Part shown: piece after piece, positions 16,987 through 24,086 of the stretch
Position numbering within the stretch: position 1 is the stretch's first letter
How the letters are laid out: every line of letters begins with the position of its first letter
Assembly (NCBI RefSeq): GCF_005116575.1
Contig: NZ_SWCN01000003.1
Location: 308,497-372,496 of the forward strand
Length of the DNA stretch: 64,000 nt
Origin: Desulforhopalus sp. IMCC35007
GTDB taxonomy: Bacteria > Desulfobacterota > Desulfobulbia > Desulfobulbales > Desulfocapsaceae
Direction of reading: 5' to 3'
Position numbers and translations under genes: made by a program
The notes under the pieces: model-generated
What the model was told of the DNA's origin: nothing
The model's input: the letters and a program-made list of their open reading frames with translations, nothing else
The model's database searches: none

Positions 16987-17256
16987 CTAAATTTTCAATA
17001 TTTCATACATACGGCTATACTCCTCCTGGGTGATTTCTCCTTTTGCTAATCTATTTTTTAGAATTCTAAGCGAGTCATTTTTATCAGAAGTGGCCTTTGA
17101 GGTTGGGATTAATGACCTAACGATTTTAAATAATAAATAAATTACGAGTACAAAAAGCAGTAAACTCAGAAGGCCTTCAAAAGGACCAATTCCCATAAAA
17201 AAATTACCGATACCATACGGCCCTCCGCCCATCCAACCATTACAATTCCACATCAT
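16987..17256 (-). CDS. Small SHOCT-domain membrane protein
   Basis: 89 residues. A Gly/Met-rich start (MMWNCNGWMGGGPYGIG) is followed by one transmembrane helix (LLSLLLFVLVIYLLFKIV) and a C-terminal SHOCT (short C-terminal) domain (LKNRLAKGEITQEEYSRMYEIL). Such proteins are common near Met-rich metal-stress genes and may mediate oligomerisation. It is in the same direction as the Met-rich proteins upstream, but a duplicated non-coding block separates them. The ribosome site is weak. Confidence 0.75.
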   Translation of the reverse strand: MMWNCNGWMGGGPYGIGNFFMGIGPFEGLLSLLLFVLVIYLLFKIVRSLIPTSKATSDKNDSLRILKNRLAKGEITQEEYSRMYEILKI

Positions 17257-17433
17257 CAGCCCATAGTTTTGAATTTAAAAACACCTGAAGAAGAGGAATC
17301 AAAGCTCCCCTTCTTCGTTTACTTGTCGATTTTACCAACTACAACCACTGGAATAGCCATTGTTCATCATTCCGGGGCCTCGCATACCATATAGCCATAG
17401 CCACGAGATTTTTCTTCAAGAACCAGCTGATTA
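17257..17433 (-). pseudogene. Decayed duplicate of the 3' end and terminator of the ZraP-like gene
   Basis: Bases 17257-17433 repeat 18360-18565 with deletions. They carry the same TAGTTTTGAATTTAAAAACA flank, a degenerate terminator hairpin (17287-17316) and a shortened, frameshifted remnant of the C-terminus (LVLxEKSRGYGY ... SGCS). The block ends exactly at the stop codon of the gene at 17431-17895. It is therefore a segmental duplication that fused to, and may have trimmed, that gene. Confidence 0.75.
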
Positions 17434-17895
17434 CTGGGCTTGCAGGTTTTGCATCTTGCCCATCATCTTAATCCGTAGCTCAAGCATATTTTTTTCTATA
17501 TTGGCTAAATCCTTTGGACTGGTAGCTGGGTTACGCATGGCTTCCCCATAGGCAAAGCGTAATTCCATCATTTCTTTGCGAAGTTCCGTGGTCTGATTCA
17601 TGAAATCTTGTTGCTGACCAGGTGTCATCTTGTTCATCATGGTTCCACCCATCATGCCGTTGCAGCCCATCCCGTCCCAGTCACCTTGATTTCCACCCAT
17701 CATCCCCTGGCCCTGCATGCCCATCATACCACCTTGCATGCCCATCATACCGCTCTGCATACCTCCACCCATCATATTACCACCCATCTGCTGCCGCGGT
17801 AGCTTGGTATCACTGGTGTGTGCAAAAGCGGGACCTGCAAAAAGTCCGAGTACCAGAATTGACGCGATTGCGATTTTTTTTATTTCTTTTTTCAT
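17431..17895 (-). CDS. Periplasmic Met/Gly-rich ZraP/Spy-like metal-stress protein
   Basis: 154 residues. A signal peptide (IAIASILVLGLFAGPAFAHT) leads into a region of GMMGMQGG-type repeats rich in Met, Gly and Gln (about 38-85), with one Cys. A helical C-terminal part follows (MTPGQQQDFMNQTTELRKEM and LANIEKNMLELRIKMMGKM) that matches the LTxxQ/heavy-metal-resistance helical fold. It probably chaperones or buffers copper- or zinc-like ions in the periplasm. The stop codon is contributed by the junction with a duplicated block (17257-17433), so the original C-terminus may have been longer. Confidence 0.75.
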   Translation of the reverse strand: MKKEIKKIAIASILVLGLFAGPAFAHTSDTKLPRQQMGGNMMGGGMQSGMMGMQGGMMGMQGQGMMGGNQGDWDGMGCNGMMGGTMMNKMTPGQQQDFMNQTTELRKEMMELRFAYGEAMRNPATSPKDLANIEKNMLELRIKMMGKMQNLQAQ

Positions 17896-18086
17896 TGTTC
17901 AATCTCCAGTTTATTTTTCCCTCCCAGGGAATAATAAAGACAGGCTCTGTGTCTGCCTTTATACAAATTTGGGAGTAAGTTTATCATAACATTTATCTGT
18001 CTCCGCAGGGTGCAGAGGGGTTTTGCAATGAGGACAGAACCGCCAAACGTTTTCAACAATCCGGAATCACCTAGCGCTGATTGCCT

Positions 18087-18296
18087 TTATCTCCCGTAAG
18101 TCTCTTGACTCTGTCTTCCGTTTCCATTCATATAAGGCCTCTGATGTTCCATCCTGTTTCCGTTCATGTTCTGGGAACCAGGGATTGTCTGGTTGTGCCA
18201 GTTGTTATTATAGTGTCGGCCCATACCATAGTGACCACATCCTGTGAAAAGGATTGCCGCTGTAAAGATCAACACAAGTACAATAGCTGCTTTCAT
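18087..18296 (-). CDS. Small lipoprotein of unknown function
   Basis: 69 residues. A short hydrophobic leader with lipobox (ILFTGC) is followed by a His/Asn/Gly/Met-rich polar tail (HYGMGRHYNNNWHNQ, NMNGNRMEHQRPYMNG). The composition suits weak metal binding. It sits between two ZraP/Spy-like genes on the same strand, so a role in envelope metal stress is likely but unproven. Confidence 0.6.
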   Translation of the reverse strand: MKAAIVLVLIFTAAILFTGCGHYGMGRHYNNNWHNQTIPGSQNMNGNRMEHQRPYMNGNGRQSQETYGR

Positions 18297-18393
18297 TTCT
18301 CTTCCTCTTCGGTAGAGTCACACGATCACTTCAAATTCACCCGCTAGTCGAATTGCACATCAGCAGCCCATAGTTTTGAATTTAAAAACACCT

Positions 18394-18423
18394 GAAGAAA
18401 GGGAACTAAAGTTCCCTTTCTTC
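18394..18423 (-). terminator. Terminator of the ZraP-like gene
   Basis: A perfect 13-bp stem (GAAGAAAGGGAAC / GTTCCCTTTCTTC) with a 4-nt loop. On the minus strand it is followed by AGGTGTTTTTAAA. It lies 17 bases beyond the stop codon. A decayed second copy is at 17287-17316. Confidence 0.8.
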
Positions 18424-18439
18424 GTTTACTGGTAGATTT

Positions 18440-18844
18440 TTACCAGCTACAACCACTGTAGTGTCCATCGTTCATCATTCCGGGGCCTCGCATATGATTC
18501 CCGTGCATGCGACCATCACCATAGCCATAGCCACGAGATTTTTCTCCAAGAACCAGCTGATTAGTTGCTATGTTTTCAGACAGTTCACGAACACGTTTGC
18601 TGTCGGGGTTTGGTCCGGCCACTATAGCACTTAGTTCTGCCTGGTCCGCTGCGATTGCGAGCCTGACACCTTTTGTTTCATCGAGAAATTTCTGGCTTGC
18701 AGCATCTGTAGCACCTGATCCGTACATCATGCCATGACCATTATCCATCATAGAGCCCATGTTGTTCCATGCCGATGCATTCAGCGCTGAAAAACCAATT
18801 ATGATTGCCAATGCTGCCACTGCTGCAATAAGTTTACTTTTCAT
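18440..18844 (-). CDS. ZraP-like periplasmic zinc-stress protein
   Basis: 134 residues. The signal peptide (LIAAVAALAIIIGFSALNASA) is followed by a Met/Gly/His segment (MGSMMDNGHGMMYGSG), a helical core (FLDETKGVRLAIAADQAEL, RVRELSENIATNQLVLGEKS) as in ZraP/Spy, and a Met/His/Cys C-terminus (MHGNHMRGPGMM...GCSW). ZraP binds zinc and represses or buffers the ZraSR envelope-stress response. The gene is divergent from a ZraS-like kinase gene and has a sigma-54 promoter at 18909-18924, which the ZraR-like activator next door would drive. This is good contextual support. Confidence 0.85.
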   Translation of the reverse strand: MKSKLIAAVAALAIIIGFSALNASAWNNMGSMMDNGHGMMYGSGATDAASQKFLDETKGVRLAIAADQAELSAIVAGPNPDSKRVRELSENIATNQLVLGEKSRGYGYGDGRMHGNHMRGPGMMNDGHYSGCSW

Positions 18845-18908
18845 GTTTATATCTCCTGGTGTTTTGTGAGACTTGATTGTCTCATTTCGTTGTTTGCAAT
18901 CTTAAGGT

Positions 18909-18924
18909 TGCAGTAACTATGCCA
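18909..18924 (-). promoter_or_regulatory. Sigma-54 promoter of the ZraP-like gene
   Basis: On the minus strand TGGCATAGTTACTGCA matches the -24/-12 consensus TGGCAC-N5-TTGCA, with GG and GC at the correct 12-base phase. It lies about 65 bases upstream of the ATG at 18844. A sigma-54 activator gene is adjacent (20899-22260). Confidence 0.8.
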
Positions 18925-18961
18925 TAAGATGAATCATGAAAAATAAGACATGATTACAATG

Positions 18962-18985
18962 TGATACAGAAAAAACTCTGTCATA
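18962..18985 (-). promoter_or_regulatory. Possible activator binding site (UAS) for the ZraR-like regulator
   Basis: An imperfect inverted repeat, TGATACAG-AAAAAA-CTCTGTCA, is centred about 50 bases upstream of the -24 element. Its spacing and symmetry fit an enhancer-binding protein site. Confidence 0.45.
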
Positions 18986-19101
18986 CCAGGAAATGATTTC
19001 TTGTTTGACGCATCACGAGTGATTAATTATTAGACAGTCAGCGCGAAAAACGTTTGATTTTTAACCACTCTATTATTCCGGTTTTATTGAAAGGACAAGG
19101 T

Positions 19102-20886
19102 ATGCTGCAAAGGTTTAGTCGATATTTTGGTAATGTTTCTGCTTGGTTAGTTATTGGGATGAGCGGAATATTGGTTGTTGTTGTGCTGAGCCTTGCAATA
19201 ATGAATTACAACCGAGAAAAAGATTATATGGTTAAAATCCTGAGTGAGAAAGGAGCGTCACTTATTCGAGCTTTTGAAGCGGGGGCTCGGACGGGAATGA
19301 TGGGCGAATTTGGCACATCGCCTCGACTTGATACTCTGATACGGGAAATGGCAATGCAGCAGGACATTCTCTATATCTCTATTGTAGATTCATCCGGCAT
19401 AATATTGGCCCATAACATCACAGGTAAAATCGGTGAAAGAATTCTCCCCCCTGATGGCTTAAAAAGCCTTGACGCAACGGCAGAAGTCAAATGGCGAACC
19501 GTTACAATTGATGATTCAGCTCAAGCTTTTGAGGTGTACAAACTCTTTTTACCGGTATTGCCTAGCCCAGACCGAACACAGATGATGCAACAAAGAGGGA
19601 AGATGATGCAAACCCACATGGGGGCTTGGTGTGACCCTCTATGGATGACAGGTCTACATGAGGATAAACTGCTGAACCCTAATGAACGGCCCATCATTAT
19701 TATTGGAATGGACATCTCACCTTTTGAAGAAGCAAATCATGAGGACATCAAATTCACAGCTGTACTCTCTGGAATACTGTTACTTTTAGGACTGGCGGGT
19801 GTTGTTTCGCTTTTTTGGGCGCAAAACTATACAAGATCAAGGCGATTACTGCGGAATGTCAGCGCGTTTTCCTCTGAAATGATCGCTAATCTACCTGAAG
19901 GGATTATTTTCACAGACAATGATTTTAAAGTTCATTACATAAATCAGATCGCCTCAAAACTGCTTGGTGTTGATACTCGAGAGGCTGTAGGCCTTCATTC
20001 AGATGCCATATTACCCGCAAATATATACGCAATGAACACATCAACCACGAATGGTGGGGTTGTTGAAACCGAAACGGAAATCAAACAAATTAATGGCAAG
20101 GTTATACCCATATCGGTAATTGCTACCAAAGTAATTACCGAAGATGGGACATTTGTCGGATTCATGTACATTCTCAAAGACTTAACTCTACTCAAACAAC
20201 TGCAACTTGAAATACAAAGAAAAGATAAATTAGCGGTAATCGGGAATTTGGCTGCCGGTGTTGCACACGAAGTGCGTAATCCCCTAAGTTCCATTAAAGG
20301 ATATGCTACATATTTCAAAAGTTTATTCTCTGAAGACAGTGAAAATAGAGAAGCTGCCGAAGTGCTCATAAGTGAAACAGAAAGACTCAACCGGGTAATA
20401 ACAGAGTTACTTGAAATATCGAGACCATCTGACATAAAGCCTCAACGAACTGATCTTCAGTCTCTTATCAACACGACCATTCGGCTCATGCAACTAGACG
20501 CAGAAACAGTCTCGAAAGTTAAAATCACATCAGAAATGGTTGATACGATACAGCATATATTCGTAGATCCTGACCGATTCACTCAGGTTTTAATGAACAT
20601 CTATTTAAATAGCATACAAGCAATGCCGGAAGGAGGGCTGTTGCATACTCAAGTGAATCAACTCCACAATCAGGTAGAAATTACCATATCGGACACGGGT
20701 ACAGGTCTTTCAGATGAGGCAAAGAACAAAATGTTCAACCCATATTTTACAACCAAAACAACGGGCACGGGTTTAGGGCTCGCAATAGTGCAAAAGATTG
20801 TCGAAGCCCATGATGGTGTGATAACGGTCCGTTCCGAGAAAGGAAAAGGTACCGCTATCACAATTACTTTACCAAATACGTTATAG
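19102..20886 (+). CDS. zraS: ZraS-like sensor histidine kinase
   Basis: 594 residues. Transmembrane helix 1 (AWLVIGMSGILVVVVLSLAIM) and helix 2 (TAVLSGILLLLGLAGVVSLFW, about 217-237) flank a periplasmic sensor with a Met/His/Cys patch (MMQQRGKMMQTHMGAWCDP). The cytoplasmic part has a PAS domain (about 255-365), a HisKA domain with the phospho-accepting His in GVAHEVRNPLSSIKGY, and a HATPase with DTGTGL and TGTGLGLAIVQKIVE. The start ATG 19102 has AAGGAC in front; the upstream TTG at 19054 is less likely. It is divergent from the ZraP-like gene and 12 bases before zraR, and senses zinc or envelope stress. Confidence 0.88.
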   Translation: MLQRFSRYFGNVSAWLVIGMSGILVVVVLSLAIMNYNREKDYMVKILSEKGASLIRAFEAGARTGMMGEFGTSPRLDTLIREMAMQQDILYISIVDSSGIILAHNITGKIGERILPPDGLKSLDATAEVKWRTVTIDDSAQAFEVYKLFLPVLPSPDRTQMMQQRGKMMQTHMGAWCDPLWMTGLHEDKLLNPNERPIIIIGMDISPFEEANHEDIKFTAVLSGILLLLGLAGVVSLFWAQNYTRSRRLLRNVSAFSSEMIANLPEGIIFTDNDFKVHYINQIASKLLGVDTREAVGLHSDAILPANIYAMNTSTTNGGVVETETEIKQINGKVIPISVIATKVITEDGTFVGFMYILKDLTLLKQLQLEIQRKDKLAVIGNLAAGVAHEVRNPLSSIKGYATYFKSLFSEDSENREAAEVLISETERLNRVITELLEISRPSDIKPQRTDLQSLINTTIRLMQLDAETVSKVKITSEMVDTIQHIFVDPDRFTQVLMNIYLNSIQAMPEGGLLHTQVNQLHNQVEITISDTGTGLSDEAKNKMFNPYFTTKTTGTGLGLAIVQKIVEAHDGVITVRSEKGKGTAITITLPNTL

Positions 20887-20898
20887 TTAAAAATTGTT

Positions 20899-22260
20899 AT
20901 GAAAGATGAAATCTTAATCGTTGACGACGACAAAGCGCATCTGTCAATGCTCAAGACGGTGTTAAAAAGATGGGGATATCAAACCACCGAGGCTGAGGAT
21001 GGGGCTGAAGCCATTCTTGCTGTGCGCAACGAACCATTTGATTGCATTCTTATGGATGTTCGGATGGCAAATATAGGTGGGATTGAAGCATTAGCAGAAA
21101 TTAAAACGCTTAATCCGGCCATTCCTATAATAATAATGACCGCTTACTCTTCAGTGGGGACAGCTGTTGAAGCCATGAAGTTAGGAGCGTATGATTATTT
21201 GACCAAACCACTAAACTTTGACGATCTTAAGATCACCCTCGAGAGATCTCTTGAGCATTCAGCTTTAAGGAAGGAGAATAAATCTCTAAAACAATTGTTG
21301 TCATCCAGTGACGAACTTGCCTCTATCATTGGCTCAAGCCCGTCGATGGTAGAACTTAAAAAAATGATCCAGACTATTGCTCCATCTGAGGCTACAATTC
21401 TCATCCTGGGACCAAGTGGAACGGGGAAAGAGTTGATTGCCAAAGCGGTTCATGGCTGTAGCAACAGAAATAGTAAACCTCTGGTGACTGTCAACTGTGC
21501 CGCCCTCACCGACACGCTTTTGGAGTCTGAATTATTTGGCCATGAAAAAGGTGCTTTTACCGGAGCAGATAAGAGACGAGAAGGCCGTTTCATGCAGGCA
21601 AATAAAGGAACCATTTTTCTTGATGAGATTGGGGAAGTTCCCCTTCCCATGCAAGCCAAACTCTTAAGGGCTATCCAGGACCGTGAAATTCAGCGAGTCG
21701 GAAGTGATAGCACCTTATATGCAGATGTAAGAATAATAGCGGCGACAAACAGGCAATTGGAGGAGAGAGTGAGAGAAGGAACATTTCGGGAAGATCTCTA
21801 CTACCGCCTCAATGTTGTTACTTTAGAGGTACCTCCATTATGCGACCGACCTGATGATATCCCAATATTAGCAAAACATTTTTTAGATAAACTTTCGAAG
21901 AAGAACAGAAAAAGCATTGTGAACTTTACTCCTTTGGCAATGGATTACTTTACCAGATATGACTGGCCGGGGAACGTTCGCGAGTTGGAAAATGCTATCG
22001 AACGAGCTGTCGTTTTGTGTAACGGAAATTATATATCTGAACGAGAATTGCCTCCTTCCATAACAAAGAATTTTACGGATATTGACCTAAAGGACGGCCA
22101 ATTGAATGGGATGGCAGGCTTACCACTAGAGGAGATCGAAAAAGAAGCTATCACCCAGACACTTAAAAAAACCTCGGGCAACAAGAGCGAAGCTGCAAAG
22201 CAGCTTAATATCACCAGAACCACACTGAATAACAAAATCAAAAAATACGATATCCAATAG
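20899..22260 (+). CDS. zraR: ZraR-like sigma-54-dependent response regulator
   Basis: 453 residues. The receiver domain has phospho-acceptor D53 (CILMDVRM) and acidic pocket DDD. The AAA+ domain has Walker A LGPSGTGKELIAKAVH, the sigma-54 contact loop GAFTGA (EKGAFTGADKRREG), Walker B GTIFLDEIGEVP and the R-finger region. A Fis-type HTH lies at the end (AAKQLNITRTTLNNKIKKY). It activates sigma-54 promoters such as 18909-18924. It is in an operon with the kinase. Length and domain order are standard. Confidence 0.93.
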   Translation: MKDEILIVDDDKAHLSMLKTVLKRWGYQTTEAEDGAEAILAVRNEPFDCILMDVRMANIGGIEALAEIKTLNPAIPIIIMTAYSSVGTAVEAMKLGAYDYLTKPLNFDDLKITLERSLEHSALRKENKSLKQLLSSSDELASIIGSSPSMVELKKMIQTIAPSEATILILGPSGTGKELIAKAVHGCSNRNSKPLVTVNCAALTDTLLESELFGHEKGAFTGADKRREGRFMQANKGTIFLDEIGEVPLPMQAKLLRAIQDREIQRVGSDSTLYADVRIIAATNRQLEERVREGTFREDLYYRLNVVTLEVPPLCDRPDDIPILAKHFLDKLSKKNRKSIVNFTPLAMDYFTRYDWPGNVRELENAIERAVVLCNGNYISERELPPSITKNFTDIDLKDGQLNGMAGLPLEEIEKEAITQTLKKTSGNKSEAAKQLNITRTTLNNKIKKYDIQ

Positions 22261-22394
22261 TCGATAATAAATAAGTTGATAATAAATAAGTTGATCAACT
22301 CATTCTTATTTTTTGGTGATTTTTTTATTTTTCGTCAAACTCACCATTATTAAGGAGTAGTTCGATTAGCGAACATTTGGCATAATTGTTGTAA

Positions 22395-22916
22395 CATTCT
22401 GTATTTGCTGCATTTAAATATTCCCCTGTGTCAAGGAAGTTGCCGCATGAACTGAAACCTATTACAAGAGGGGGCAGGAGTTTCATGCATGCGATATTCG
22501 CCAGAAAGGAAAGAGGCGGTGTTGCTTTCGGGGCTGTTGCGGCAGATCTTCCTTCGGCAACTATTGGAGGAGCAATAGCACTCGCCTTGGGCATAGGTAT
22601 TCAGAATTTTCCTGAAGGTACTGCTGTTTCCATGCCACTTAGGAGAGAAGGCTTGTCAACAACGAAAAACTTCCTGTATGGTCAAGCATCTGGCATGGTT
22701 GAGCCTGTTGCTGGTGTATTGGGCGCTTTGTTTGTTATGAATATGCTTTCAATACTCCCCTATGCTTTGTGCTTTCCAGCAGGGGCAATGATTTTTGTAG
22801 TGGTGGAAGGACTTATTCCGGAATCACAGAGAGAATTTAAAAATATCGACATTGTAACGATGGCAACGATGTCAGGCTTCACTGTCATGATGATATTGGA
22901 TGTAGCACTGGGTTAA
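22395..22916 (+). pseudogene. C-terminal half of a ZIP (GufA-like) metal transporter
   Basis: The frame from about 22475 to 22916 matches the second half of GufA-type ZIP transporters: GGAIALALGIGIQNFPEGTAVSMPLR, then FLYGQASGMVEPVAGVLGA, and the metal-site helix MIFVVVEGLIPESQ. The first three helices and the first HNxPEG metal motif are absent. The upstream 30 codons (KLPHELKPIT...) are unrelated and a TAA stands at 22392. The protein would lack half the transport site, so this is a truncated pseudogene. It was presumably part of a zinc locus with zraSR. Confidence 0.75.
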
Positions 22917-22945
22917 ATAGCTTTATGATATTTTTTTCATATAGT

Positions 22946-22989
22946 TTGACCTAGCAGGTACCGGTTTTAATGAGTTCCTGTTAGGTCAA
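22946..22989. terminator. Hairpin between convergent genes
   Basis: TTGACCTAGCAGG pairs with CCTGTTAGGTCAA (12 of 13) around an 18-base loop. It sits between the ZIP remnant and the Sec-rhodanese stop codon. There is no clear T-run, so the terminator function is tentative. Confidence 0.45.
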
Positions 22990-23005
22990 GTCTGGTGTGT
23001 AAATG

Positions 23006-24070
23006 TTAAAGGTTTTGACTGTGATCCTGGATGATAAAAGAGCCGTCATTTTGGACAGTAACGATCTTATCCAAATACTTAGCCGAGAATCCCCTGTCTT
23101 TTAAAAGTGAATATACCATTGCTGCTCGTACACCAGATGCACAATAGATGAGAACCTGCTTACCGTTAGGGATCTCCGCCAGTCGACCCATAATCTCATC
23201 CGCTGGGATGGCAACCGCACCCGTAACCACTCCTTCGACAACTTCCTCATCTGAGCGTACATCAAGAAGAATTGTGTCTGCGTTCCGGGCAGTTGCAACC
23301 TGGATAAACTCCTTGGTATCAACAACGCCCTCCAATGGAGTAGAAGTATAGGCAATTGTTTGAGGGGTGCTGCCCATCGACGTCCTGAAACCAGCTTTTT
23401 GCCAGGCCGGAAGCCCACCAAAAAGAACTTTCACATTTGTATAACCAAGCTCTTCTGCTCGCCGAGCAGATTTTATACTGAGTTTTCAGGCTGTCCCATC
23501 ACAATAATAAACGATAAGCTGTTGTTTATTGGCCGGGAGTTTGTCGATGTTTTTGGCAAATACCCCGTTGTATATGGAAACAGCTCCGGGGATATGCGCC
23601 TGGCTGTAGGATTGATCCGTCCGGGCATCAATCAGGGTAAATGGTGTTGTGTTGGCTGAGATGAGTTTTGAAAGTGTCTTTGCGTTAATTTGGTTGCTTT
23701 CAAGTATAGGTGCCTTACTCGCAACCGTGATACTGACGGCAAGGAGCACTCCGTCTTCGTTGAGGTACTCTATTTCAAGATCCGAATCTGACGCGATACT
23801 GCTGAAGGTTTCGGTGCCAATCAGAATTGTATCATCACTAAATGTGATGACCTTGGCCCCGGTGCCTGTCGCCAGCTGCAACATTGATGCTTTAAATGAA
23901 ATAACATCGAGTGTTCCCTTGAGTACTTTAGTATCCGTTGTTGCAGGACACCCTTCACAGCTGCCAATTACAGGATTCTGTGTCGCATCTTCGCTTTTTC
24001 CTGCAATAGGCGTTACAAGCAGCAGAATGAAAGCCGCTACCAATAAATGTTTTTTCTTGCTGTTAGACAT
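23006..24070 (-). CDS. Selenocysteine-containing tandem rhodanese, secreted
   Basis: 354 residues if TGA 23488-23486 is read as Sec (U195). Signal peptide HLLVAAFILLLVTPIAGKS; a Cys-containing segment GSCEGCP; a small beta-rich domain (about 48-110); rhodanese domain 1 (FTLIDARTDQSYSQAHIPGA ... LIVYYCDGTA-U-KLSIKSARRAEELGYTNVKVLFGGLPAW). Rhodanese domain 2 follows (TILLDVRSDEEVVEGVVTGAV, active loop LIYCASGVRAA). Relatives have CxGTxC-LS, so Sec replaces the second Cys. Frame and homology continue unbroken across the TGA, and a perfect 7-bp SECIS-like hairpin follows. It is 16 bases downstream of a Zn/Cd P-ATPase in one operon, so sulfur or selenium handling is coupled to metal stress. Confidence 0.88.
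23454..23470 (-). promoter_or_regulatory. Putative SECIS hairpin of the Sec-rhodanese gene
   Basis: On the minus strand TCTGCTC-GGC-GAGCAGA is a perfect 7-bp stem with a GGC loop. The loop begins 22 nt after the UGA. This is almost the geometry seen in the methyltransferase gene (23 nt, loop GGA). Confidence 0.7.
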
Positions 24071-24086
24071 AGTATTATTTTTAAGG

